Source of the DNA: Dastarcus helophoroides
Taxonomy: Eukaryota > Arthropoda > Insecta > Coleoptera > Bothrideridae
DNA: 64,000 nt
Direction: 5' to 3'
NCBI GenBank assembly: GCA_028583605.1
Contig: CM053328.1
Location: 36,483,722 to 36,547,721 of the forward strand
Under the pieces are notes generated by a model that was given only the letters and a program-made list of their open reading frames with translations, did not search any database and was not told the origin of the DNA. Of this stretch, positions 24,601-34,715 are shown one piece after another. The first letter of the stretch is position 1, and each line of letters starts with the position of its first letter. A program made the translations under genes and the position numbers.

Positions 24601-24880
24601 TTTTTTCCAAAAAAAATATCAATTTTTAAGACAAAATTTTGGGTATAATCCTGAAAGAATTTTTAGAATTTAAAATCAAAATGTCATCTTTAAATCGAAA
24701 TCAAACTAGAAATATTTTTGGGAAAAAAACCACCGAAAATTTTGAGTTTGAAAACGGTCTTTAGAGCAAATATTTTTTTGGGATTACCCTCAAAATCTCG
24801 ACTCAAAATTCGAAGTTTTTGGAAAAAGAAACCCGTGAAAATTTCAAGTATAAATTCCAACTTTTGACATAGCTTTTTTT
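21640..24880. repeat. Purine-rich array with variable 320-590 bp units
   Basis: Units share AAAATAGGTCGAGTTTTGAG (near 22162, 22751, 23255, 23600, 24186 and 24505), AACTGAATTTAGGGGAAGAG, and GAAATTTCGGACG followed by AACTTGGGAA. Spacings vary from about 320 to 590 because some units are truncated. The + strand is A/G-rich. Scattered reading frames of 60-96 codons come from these words and carry no conserved protein. Confidence 0.75.
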
Positions 24881-24925
24881 TATTTAAAGTCGAAATAGGA
24901 CAGTTAACATTCTGTCATTTACATA

Positions 24926-25978
24926 CAGTCAAACCTCCCTTTAATGAACCTTAGTATACCGAATTTCTCTATATATATATATATAATTTTTTCACAGAAC
25001 CGAGCATTTTAAGCAAATTTACATATAAGTTACCTCCATTTAACGAACGCAATATCTTCATACAACGAGTTTTTTAATCAAATTTTTCAAGGAATTAGTT
25101 TTTGAATGTTTTCATTCAGAAGAATTTAAAATTTTTTAAATACCCATACTAATGAGTTTCCAAGATTTAATAAGTTTTTAATTGAATTCGTTTCAGAGAA
25201 AGTTCTTAGTTTTTGGAATACCTCATGCTAATGACTTTGTTTGCTAGCACACAAATTTTCTTTTTGAGTTGATTTCTTGTGCCAGAAGAGTAAGAAGAAT
25301 TAAATTGCAAAAACATATCGAATTAAAGAGCTTTAACGCTCAGTAAAAAAGTTCAGCCGATCAATAGTGTTATTATCAGGGTTTTAAAAAAAAGGAGATC
25401 GCCAAAAAGTTTGGAATCCCCACAAGCATGTGAACATTTACATATTTGTACCTCAGAAGTAAACTACAGCCAAAACCGGATATAACGACATCGTTTACAA
25501 CGACGAATCGGTTATTATGACTAAATGGCAAGGTCCCGGTGATTATTCTAAAAGCTAACCGTACTAACAGTTAGTTATATTGCTTATAACAACTACCGGT
25601 TACAGCGTCCGTAGTTTATGGTCCCTTCAATGTCGTTATATCCGGTTTCAACCGTATTTTAAGTCACAAAACTTATTCTTATGATGAACAAAGTTAAAGC
25701 CACTAAAGGTAGTTAGGGTCTGGAGTAAACTTGAATTTAACATTTTTCAAAATGGCCTAAATGTGCTCCTTATTTAGATACATTGATGCTGAAGATAGCA
25801 AATTAAAGATGGTGCTTTTCGGATAAACGTAACATCGTTAACTCATTTTGAGAAAAATATGGACTTGGCAAAGTTTGTTTTTAAGGTACAGGTATGATTT
25901 GGGTATTTTTAATGCTGCTACCTCTCTATAACGAATTTTTTGTAGGATTTGGGAATTCACTATAGAGAGGTTTAATTG
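24926..25978. mobile_element. Pogo/Tigger-like non-autonomous element
   Basis: The left terminus CAGTCAAACCTCCCTTTAAT and the inverted right terminus CAATTAAACCTCTCTATAGT are flanked by TA on both sides (24924-24925 and 25979-25980). The surrounding ACATA/TATGT also matches. A TA target site and a CAGT..AACCTC end are typical of the pogo/Tigger branch of Tc1/mariner. A subterminal hairpin (CCTCTCTATAACGAA against its partner) lies at 25921-25971. No transposase frame is visible. A second element is nested inside. Confidence 0.65.
25467..25654. mobile_element. Nested pogo-like MITE, 188 bp
   Basis: The termini CAGCCAAAACCGGATATAAC and inverted CGGTTGAAACCGGATATAAC run about 25 bases and are flanked by TA at 25465-25466 and 25655-25656. 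It lies wholly inside the 24926-25978 element. Its ends differ in sequence from the host element, so it is another family of the same superfamily. Confidence 0.75.
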
Positions 25979-26161
25979 TATGTCAAAATGATCAAAATTA
26001 AAATGAATGTGCCAGAAAAAATTGACATGTATTAAGTTTTAGAAACAATATTAACAATTTAAAAGGACTCGGCTGTTTGTGGAAAAAGTTGGATGAGTCC
26101 GAATTTCCATTAACAATAAAATTTGATATTCTAAAATTTCACTTTTATTTTTTCTTCATAG

Positions 26162-26630
26162 GTACTCATCTCTTTGACTTACGCGCTTCCCAAGTATGAC
26201 TCACCACCAGAGGGACGAATAGGTCACAGGAGGAAACAACCCTGTTCCATTCGACTACCCCCTGCTGGAAAAAAAGATGCCCAAGGTCGTACTTTCCTCG
26301 ACTGGAGTTTCCAACATCTCGATGTCAGTTACAATTACAATTACAACATAAACTGCGGAGGACAGGCCGCCCCTGTACCAGTTCCAGTACCTGTATACGG
26401 CGGTGGAGGAGGAATCAAACCCCATAAGAAACCAAAACCTGGCCATTTCCAAGGAGGAGGTGGCCATTTCCAACACGGAGGTGGACTATTTCAAGGCGGA
26501 GGGGGACATTTCCAAGGAGGACATAACCAGGGAAGTGGTTTATTTGGGTCTTTTTTTGGGGGTAGGCCTCCTGCGGGTGGTCCACCCATTGCGGGAAGTT
26601 TTAGCCAATCTCAGGCACAGTCCCAAGCAG
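26162..26630 (+). CDS. Gene B, exon 2: Gly/His/Phe-rich segment
   Basis: The exon starts after the acceptor TTTCTTCATAG in phase 0 and ends at the donor GTGAGT (26631) in phase 1. It supplies residues 9-164 of the predicted protein. In order these are: the rest of the signal peptide; a basic stretch with GHRRKQPC; a YNYNYNINCGG segment whose Cys can pair with the earlier one; PVPVPVPVYGGGGG; several GGGHFQ/GGGLFQ repeats; and a Ser/Gln end, SFSQSQAQSQA. The composition suits an extracellular matrix or cuticle protein, but there is no recognised domain. An alternative frame at 26403-26870 is a shadow. The frame is intact. Confidence 0.8.
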
Positions 26631-26939
26631 GTGAGTCTTTCTGTAGATGACGTTTTAAAATCACTAGGAAAAGTCAATAAATTGGAACAGTGTTTAACAT
26701 TTTGTCCACCATTTCTGGACAATGTTAAACAAATTCAAAAATCGATTAATATTAACCGTTTGGTTATACGAAATAGAGAACTATTAAATAATATTTGGAT
26801 TTTCAGCAAAGACTCATATCAATCACAAACACAGAATCCTTGCTTGAACAATAGAAGTGTAAGCTTTTGATGAAATTACAAAGGAAACCTGACATATGTT
26901 TTTTTCAAAATTGCACTCATCCAGTCAAAGAATGTACTT

Positions 26940-27490
26940 CCATGGCAGGTGATTTCCTCAGGAATAAAATAGTTTTTTTAGAAACAGAAATACTTTTTTC
27001 AGGAACAAAAAAGTTTCCTTAGAAACAAAAATAATTTTTTCAGGAACAAAAAAGTATCCTTAGAAACAAAAATAGTTTCTTCAGGAACAAAAATGTTTCC
27101 TTAGAAACAAAAATAGTTTCTTCAGGAACAAGAAAGTATCCTTAGAAACAAAAATAGTTTCTTCAGGAACAAAAAAGTATCCTTAGAAACAAAAATAGTT
27201 TCTTCAGGAACAAAAAATTTCTTTAGAAACAAAAATAATTTCTGCTGGAACAAAATAGTTTTCTTAGAAGCAAAAATAGTTTCTTCAGGAATAAAAAGTT
27301 CCCTTAGAAACAAAAATAGTTTCTTCAGGAACAAAAATGTATCCTTAGAAACAAAAATAGTTTCTTCAGGAACAAAAAAGTTTCCTTAGAAACAAAAATA
27401 GTTTCTGCAGGAACAAAATAGTTTTTGTAGAAAAAAAAATAGTTTCTTCAGGAACAAAAAAGTTTCCTTAGGAACAAATAAACAAGACCT
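26940..27490. repeat. Minisatellite, about 41-bp unit, about 13 copies
   Basis: Copies of TTCTTCAGGAACAAAAAAGT plus TTCCTTAGAAACAAAAATAG follow each other in gene B intron 2 with few changes. Low divergence suggests recent amplification. The antisense Phe/Leu-rich open frame inside it is a by-product. It is not a CRISPR array: the units are contiguous and there are no unique spacers. Confidence 0.85.
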
Positions 27491-27721
27491 GGAAAAATTT
27501 CACAGAAAACCATGTTGATCTTTCCAGGAGAGATTTTTTCCAAATTTTTGTTCCTGAGGAAGTCACCATCTGCTAAGTGAAAGCATTGTGCCAAGTATTT
27601 TCTCGATACAGTTTATTCCAAGCAAACGTACTTCTTATAAGGATTCTAATTTTGAAAGACTTTGGGTTTAACCAAAAGGTAAATAAAGAATAATTATGAT
27701 AACGGAGGCTTCCACGGCCAG

Positions 27722-28127
27722 AGTTAGTACAGGATATACTTCTTCCGGGATTGGACCGTGTCAAAGAACTACAAAAAGTGTTTGACGTTTCGCCCACCAT
27801 CGTAGGGGGCTTCTTTAGTAACAAAGAAAATAAACAATAAATAAAAAGAGAAATATAAGGGAATATGCAAAAATGAAAGAATAAAAAAAGGCCAATTTCA
27901 AAAGATCAGAGCGCGGTAACTCAGTATGTCCACCATACTAGAGGCGAAACTCTTCTGAATTGAAAATTGGTACAAAGGATACGAAAGTTTAGACAGAAGA
28001 GCACGGTAACTCAGTATGTCCACCATAACAGAGGCGAAACTTTTCAGAAGAAGCCCCGCGAAACGTCGAACACTTTTAGTAATTCTTTGACACGGTCCAA
28101 TCCTGGAAGAAGTATATCCTGTAATAA
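27722..28127. mobile_element. Foldback-type element in gene B intron 2
   Basis: Inverted arms of about 85 bp at 27722-27815 and 28035-28127 share ACAGGATATACTTCTTCC, GATTGGACCGTGTCAAAGAA and a GACGTTTCGC-type word. The interior has a roughly 95-bp direct repeat: CGGTAACTCAGTATGTCCAC occurs near 27913 and 28007. No transposase was found. It lies about 350 bp before exon 3. Confidence 0.75.
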
Positions 28128-28478
28128 TTTACTTAAATAACGTCTAGCTATTACGTCTTCTTTCGAAATCTACTTAAGAAATGTGCTTACGATACAAGCA
28201 TTAAGCCTTTAATTGATCACATATTATAATCATGAGGACTTCCATTGCCAGTGGTACCAAACTATGATGAAATTTAGGTCTAACGACGTAAGTAAATATT
28301 AGTCCAAATGCTGATGAATTTTATAGTGAGGAGCATAAAAAAATATCCAATGATTTCATTAATTTAATCAAAAAGGTCAGAACACTTCCTTAATTAAACT
28401 CGTCACAGCTTATTGACTATTCCTTGAAATGTTTATATTATTTTACGAATTACGATGAGGAGTTTACGTACAAAACAG

Positions 28479-29179
28479 GGATATTTAGCGATAGCCCCCC
28501 CAATAGACCAGTTCTCTCTGGCGTTGGTAACATACTCCAAAGTGTCCCGCAAGCAATCACCACTAACAACAGACCAATCCTTTCGGGAGTTGGCAGCATA
28601 TTAGAAAGTGTCCCCCAAGCATTAAACAATAACAACAGACCAATTGCCAACGGAGTCGGAACCATCCTAGAAAGCATCCCCCAAGCCATCAACAACAACA
28701 ACAGACCTATACTTATGGGAGTAGGCGGCCTTATCCAAAATATCCCCCAAAGTCCCATCGCTCAAGGCGTCGGGGCTTTAGGCCAAGGAATAGGGAATTT
28801 CTTCAGTGCTGTACCCGATTTCGTAACTCAGCAAAATCCAAGTAATGTTGCAGGTGCTCCTAACAGACCGGGAGGAGGGTTTTTCAATTTCTTCAATCGA
28901 CCATCGGGTGGTACTGCAGCTGCTCAACCTGTGACCACCGAAGATCCCAACGATATCATTTACAACGATGAGAAGCCGGTGAATGAAGAGCATGACCCTG
29001 TACTCCCGGATAGATATAGCAACCTTAGACCTGGTCAGTATATCGTCGCGTCCAATCCTCATTTCGGCTCGTTTGTTCAGGATATTACGGCTTTTAGTCC
29101 TTCTACTTTGATCAAGGAATTCAAGCAAGCTTTTAATCAGGTGTTTGTGGATCCTTTGGTGGATCTGATAGCAAGATAA
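28479..29179 (+). CDS. Gene B, exon 3: four 22-residue repeats and C-terminus
   Basis: The acceptor at AAAACAG (28478) is the only AG in the open stretch that keeps phase with exon 2; its pyrimidine tract is poor, which lowers certainty. The exon ends at TAA (29177-29179), giving a protein of about 397 residues. It opens with four tandem 22-residue repeats of the form NRPxLSGVGxILxSxPQAxxxN. A GVGALGQGIGNFFSAVPDF segment and a Gly/Phe/Asn-rich linker (GGGFFNFFNRP) follow. An acidic stretch and the C-terminal tail PSTLIKEFKQAFNQVF... complete it. The repeats look amphipathic. The function is unknown; a secreted structural role is inferred. Codon use and the intact frame indicate a living gene. 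Confidence 0.8.
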
Positions 29180-29230
29180 CCAACGTATTTAGGTACAATT
29201 TGCGGCACTAATTATTTTTAAGCAATATTT

Positions 29231-29375
29231 TATTCTTCTTCTTTCTATTCCTGATTTATTTTTGTAAGCTAACTTATTTCTTCTTCTTTCTATTCCTGAT
29301 TTATTTTTGCAAGCTAACTTATTTCTTCTTCTTTCTATTCCTGATTAATGATTTATTATTTTAAGCTTACTTATC
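29231..29375 (+). repeat. 45-bp tandem repeat in the gene B 3' region
   Basis: TTCTTCTTTCTATTCCTGAT recurs with a 45-base period (CTATTC at 29245, 29290 and 29335), nearly three copies. It lies between the exon 3 stop codon and the candidate alternative exon. Confidence 0.8.
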
Positions 29376-29451
29376 TCTACTTATAAAGATCAAAGAACTT
29401 TCTAAAATTTTATATTTGGGACGGATTTATTTTTGGAATTTGTTGTTTCAG

Positions 29452-29513
29452 GTCGCATCAACAATGACAGGTATAACAAATTACCTTACTACAGACGATA
29501 TAGAGGCTACTAA
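29452..29513 (+). CDS. Gene B, candidate alternative last exon
   Basis: A strong acceptor (TTTGTTGTTTCAG) is followed by a short frame ending in TAA at 29511-29513. It reads R-I-N-N-D-R-Y-N-K-L-P-Y-Y-R-R-Y-R-G-Y, a basic Tyr/Arg-rich tail. It needs a phase-1 donor, and exon 3 contains one at 29034 (CCTG before GTCAGT). Splicing there would replace the last 48 residues of gene B with this tail. The protein-like composition and matching phase argue for a real exon. Neither splice site is proven. Confidence 0.45.
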
Positions 29514-29762
29514 TGGAGCCAAACTTAATATTGTGATACTAGTTGTTAGGTTTACAAAACTATTTTAAATGATGTGGCTTTTATGACAAATTGAAACTAG
29601 TTATTACTTCGTATAGATATTGAAACCGAAGTGTATTCATCCAGGAACGAATATAATTGGTTTCTTCAGGGAAAAACTGGTTTCTATATATGCTAACTAC
29701 CGCCTAGTTTATTATGATTGTAGTTTTGTAATTAAATTTTTGTACAAACTGGTTAAAAATTT

Positions 29763-29768
29763 AATAAA
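29763..29768 (+). terminator. Poly(A) signal of gene B
   Basis: AATAAA is followed by a second overlapping run, AAATAAAAA. It lies downstream of both possible last exons and so could serve both isoforms. Confidence 0.6.
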
Positions 29769-29769
29769 A

Positions 29770-30269
29770 CGTAAATAAAAAATGACTTTTTTTTTTCTTC
29801 AAATACGTAAATTTAAATATGTACACAAGAAGAGATCTTGGACTAACTTAATACACTCAAAGTTGGGATACTTGGATGTTTTTGACTTTACATGGTATCA
29901 TTAGGTTTGGGTACAAATTGAGAAGTGCACTAGGCAAAAGATATAAAATGATCCCAAATTTTGAAGTGATTTTTAAAAGGCCGTAACTCAAAGAAAAATT
30001 ATCCCAGAGAAAAATGAATTAATGCAAATTAAAGCCCCAAGCTTTTAGTATTTGGATCTCAAATTCAAGTTTGTTTATCATTGATATTTTTTGAATGCCC
30101 ATAAGAAAACTCTCGGGCAAAAATTTTTCCAAATTTTCGTCCAAATTTAATGAGGTTTACAGGCTTCCGTTATTTTTTGACATTGTTCCTATTACAAGGT
30201 TATTTTAGATTATTTAATATTCTTTAATTTGATTGATGTGTGAATCCTGTACGATGATTTTTCGTTGAG
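29770..30269. other. Intergenic DNA 3' of gene B
   Basis: AT-rich sequence with no gene. The last part grades into the first, most diverged unit of the satellite that follows. Confidence 0.4.
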
Positions 30270-33200
30270 TTATCGTCGGCCAAAACAAAATATTCATTTT
30301 TGATTTTGATGTCCAATAACTTGGAAAGTAATGATCATTCAGAAAATTCGAGTAGGGTTTTGGAAAGTACCAAGCATTCTCTAAACGTTCTAGTTATTGG
30401 TTTTTTATGAAAAAGTTTTCTATGACAAAGTTAGGAAACTTCTCAAGCCTCTCTTCATGACATCTGTTCGGGGACCAGCCAAATTAAAGTAGATTTAATT
30501 ATCCAGAAGAGACTTATGACCAGAAAAAATTGAGCCCGTAAAATTTTTTAAATGTAAGCAAAAATTTAAAAAAATTACTGGACTACTGGACGATGGTGGT
30601 TTGCTTATTATTATTCAAAAACTGGCGAAAGTTAAAAAAATTGAACTGAAGGCTTGAAAATTAGAAACTTGGATTTTGATTTTTAATAACTCGGGAATTA
30701 ATAATCATTCAGACAATTCAAGTAAAGTTTTGAAAAGCACCAAGCATTCTCTTAAAGCTTTATCTATTGGTTTTTCATAAAAAAGTTTCGTATGACAAAG
30801 TTGATTAAGAAACTTCTCAAGCCTCTCTTCATGACATCTGTTCAGGGACCAGCCAAATTAAAGTAGATTACATTATCCAGAAGAGACTTATGGCCAGAAA
30901 AAAATGAGTCCGTAAACTTTTTTAAATGTAAACAAAACTTTAAAAAAATTTCTGGATGATGGTTTGCTTATTATTATTCAAAAACTGGTGAAGTTAAAAA
31001 AATTGAACTGATGGCTTGAAAATTAGAAACTTGAATTTTGATTTTTAATAATTCGGGAAGTAATGATCATTCAGACAATTTGAGTAAGGTTTTGGAAAGC
31101 ACCAAGCATTCTCTTAAAGCTCTATCTATTGGTTTTTCATAAAAAAATTTCATTTGACAAAGTTGATTAAGAAACTTCTCAAGCCTCTCTTCATGACATC
31201 TGTTCGGGGACCAGCCAAATTAAAGTAGATTAAATTATCCAGAAGAGACTTATGACCAGAAAAAATTGAGTCTGTGAACTTTTTTTAATGTAAGAAAAAA
31301 TTTGGTAAAATTTCTGGACGATGGTTTGCTTATTATTATTTAAAAACTGGTGAAGTTAAAAAAATTGAACTGAAGGCTTGAAAATTAGAAACTTGGATTT
31401 TGATTTTTAATAACTCGGGAAGTAATGATCATTCAGACAATTTGAGTAAGGTTTTGGAAAGCACCAAGCATTCTCTTAAAGCTCTATCTATTGGTTTTTC
31501 ATAAAAAAGTTTCGTATGACAAAGTTGATTAAGAAACTTCTCAAGCCTCTCTTCATGACATCTGTTCAGGGACCAGCCAAATTAAAGTAGATTAAATTAT
31601 CCAGAAGAGACTTATGACCAGAAAAAAATGAGTCCGTGAACTTTTTTAAATGTAAGGAAAAATTTTGAAAAAATTTCTGGACGATGGTTTGCTTATTATT
31701 ATTCAAAAACTGGTGAAGTTAAAAAAATTGAACTGAAGGCTTGAAAATTAGAAACTTGGATTTTGATTTTTAATAACTCGGGAAGTAATGATCATTCAGA
31801 CAATTCGAGTAAGGTTTTGGAAAGCACCAAGCATTCTCTTAAAGCTCTATCTATTGGTTTTTCATAAAAAAGTTTCCTATGACAAAGTTGATTAAGAAAC
31901 TTCTCAAGCCTCTCTTCATGACATCTGTTCAGGGACCAGCCAAATTAAAGTAGATTAAATTATCCAGAAGAGACTTATGACCAGAAAAAAATGAGTCCGT
32001 GAACTTTTTTAAATGTAAGCAAAAATTTGAAAAAATTTCTGGACGATGGTTTGCTTATTATTATTCAAAAACTGGTGAAGTTAAAAAAATTGAACTGAAG
32101 GCTTGAAAATTAGAAACTTGGATTTTGATTTTTAATAACTCGGGAAGTAATGATCATTCAGACAATTTGAGTAAGGTTTTGAAAAGCACCAAGCATTCTC
32201 TTAAAGCTCTATCTATTGGTTTTTCATAAAAAAGTTTCGTATGACAAAGTTGATTAAGAAACTTCTCAACCCTCTTTTCATGACATCTGTTCAGGGACCA
32301 GCCAAATTAAAGTAGATTAAATTATCCAGAAGAGACTTATGACCAGAAAAAAATGAGTCCTTAAACTTTTTTAAATGTAAGCAAAAATTTGAAAAAATTT
32401 TTGGACGATGGTTTGCTTATTATTATTCAAAACTGGTGAAGTTAAAAAAATTGAACTGATGGCTTGAAAATTAGAAACTTGGATTTTGATTTTTAATAAC
32501 TTGGGAAGTAATGATCATTCAGACAATTTGAGTAAGGTTTTGGAAAGCACCAAGCATTCTCTTAAAGCTCTATCTATTGGTTTTTCATAAAAAAATTTCA
32601 TATGACGAAGTTGATTAAGAAACTTCTCAAGCCTCTCTTCATGACATCTGTTCGGGGACCAGCCAAATTAAAGTCGATTAAATTATCCAGAAGAGACTTA
32701 TGACCAGAAAAAAATGAGTCTGTGAACTTTTTTAAATGTGAGGAAAAATTTGGAAAAATTTCTGGACGATGGTTTGCTTATTATTATTCAAAAACTGGTG
32801 AAGTTAAAAAAATTGAACTGATGGCTTGAACATTAGAAACTTGGATTTTGATTTTTAATAATTCGGGAAGTAATGATCATTCAGACAATTTGAGTAAGGT
32901 TTTGAAAAGCACCAAGCATTCTCTTAAAGCTCTATCTATTGGTTTTTCATAAAAAAGTTTCGTATGACAAAGTTGATTAAGAAACTTCTCAACCCTCTTT
33001 TCATGACATCTGTTCAGGGACCAGCCAAATTAAAGTAGATTAAATTATCCAGAAGAGACTTATGAGCAGAAAAAAATGAGTCCGTGAACTTTTTTAAGTG
33101 TGAGCAAAAATTTGAAAAAATTTCTGGCCGATGGTTTGCTTATTATTATTCAAAAACTGGTGAAGTTAAAAAAATTGAACTGAAGGCTTGAAAATTAGAA

Positions 33201-34290
33201 ACTTGGATTTTGATTTTTAATAACTCGGGAAGTAATGATCATTCAGACAATTCGAATAAGGTTTTGGAAAGCACCAAGCATTTTCTTAAAGCTCTATTTA
33301 TTGGTTTTTCATAAAAAAAATTCATATGACAAAGTTGATTAAGAAACTTCTCAAGCCTCTCTTCATGACATCTGTTCGGGGACCAGCCAAATTAAAGTCG
33401 ATTAAATTATCCAGAAGAGACTTATGGCCAGAAAAAAATGAGTCCGTAAACTTTTTTAAATGTAAGCAAAACTTTAAAAAAATTTCTGGACGATGGTTTG
33501 CTTATTATTATTCAAAAACTGGTGAAGTTAAAAAAATTGAACTGATGGCTTGAAAATTAGAAACTTGAATTTTGATTTTTAATAATTCGGGAAGTAATGA
33601 TCATTCAGACAATTTGAGTAAGGTTTTGAAAAGCACCAAGCATTCTCTTAAAGCTCTATCTATTGGTTTTTCATAAAAAAGTTTCGTATGACAAAGTTGA
33701 TTAAGAAACTTCTCAACCCTCTTTTTCATGACATCTGTTCAGGGACCAGCCAAATTAAAGTAGATTAAATTATCCAGAAGAGACTTATGAGCAGAAAAAA
33801 ATGAGCCCGTGAACTTTTTTAAATGTGAGCAAAAATTTGGAAAAATTTCGGGACGATGGTTTGCTTATTATTATTCAAAAATTGGTGAAGTTAAAAAAAT
33901 TGTACTGAAGGCTTGAAAATTAGAAACTTGGATTTTGATTTTTAATAACTCGGGAAGTAATGATCATTCAGACAATTCGAGTAAGGTTTTGGAAAGCACC
34001 AAGCATTCTCTTAAAGCTCTATCTATTGGTTTTTCATAAAAAAATTTCATATGACAAAGTTGATTAAGAAACTTCTCAAGCCTCTCTTCATGACATCTGT
34101 TCGGGGACCAGCCAAATTAAAGTCGATTAAATTATCCAGAAGAAACTTATGACCAGAAAAAATTGAGTCCTGTGAACTTTTTTTAATGTAAGAAAAAATT
34201 TGGTAAAATTTCTGGACGATGGTTTGCTTATTATTATTCAAAAACTGGCGAAAGTTAAAAAAATTGAACTGAAAATTTGAAAATTAGAAA
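30270..34290. repeat. Satellite, 362-bp unit, 11 copies
   Basis: CATGACATCTGTTC starts at 30456, 30830, 31192, 31554, 31917, 32279, 32640, 33002, 33364, 33727 and 34089. Every spacing is 361-363 except the first (374). The first unit is the most diverged, as usual at array edges. From about 32279 the units alternate between a form with TCTCAACCCTC and TTCAGGGACC and a form with TCTCAAGCCTC and TTCGGGGACC, so a dimeric higher-order unit of about 724 bp is present. One unit (33326-33553) happens to be open for 75 codons; the others carry stops at the same place. Confidence 0.9.
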
Positions 34291-34705
34291 TTTGGAGCTT
34301 GCTTGGTTCTATTTTTCTCTACGACTATTTTTGAGCTGCAGCCTTTTAAAAATACGTAAAAATTTAAGAGTTTTTTATTCCTCTTAAGTTCTGTGTCTAG
34401 TGTAGTATATATTTTGGAAAATACAATTGAATATATTAACATTGTTATTCTAAAGCTGTGCGTTCTGTTGTTGGTTAATAATTGTTGTAGTGCAAGATTC
34501 AAAAGTACAATTAACATTGACTGAAGCAATGAATGAATTCAAATAATTAGTATGCGACATTTGTGCAATATAACTTCCTTCAATTCAATATCTTTCTTTG
34601 TATTATAATATCTTTTACGGTCATTAACAATAAATCATATTGCACCAAGAAATAAGCGATATTTTTCTGATAAAGTAAATGAAAATGCATCTAAACAATC
34701 AAACT
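34291..34705. other. Unique DNA between the satellite and gene C
   Basis: No gene or repeat family recognised. It is the 3' flank of gene C on the - strand. Confidence 0.4.
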
Positions 34706-34711
34706 TTTATT
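34706..34711 (-). terminator. Poly(A) signal of gene C
   Basis: AATAAA on the - strand (TTTATT as written) lies four bases after the last stop codon of gene C exon 5. This supports the reading of exon 5 as the terminal exon. Confidence 0.6.
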
Positions 34712-34715
34712 ACTA

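Noticed and set aside
26403..26870. 155-codon frame overlapping gene B exon 2
   Set aside because: It runs through the donor site into the intron and is an alternative-frame shadow of the Gly/His/Phe-rich exon.
26940..27490. CRISPR-like regular repeat
   Set aside because: The units are contiguous with no unique spacers, in a eukaryotic intron. It is a minisatellite.
33326..33553. 75-codon open frame in the 362-bp satellite
   Set aside because: It is open in only one of 11 units; the other units carry a stop at the same AAGTAGATT position.
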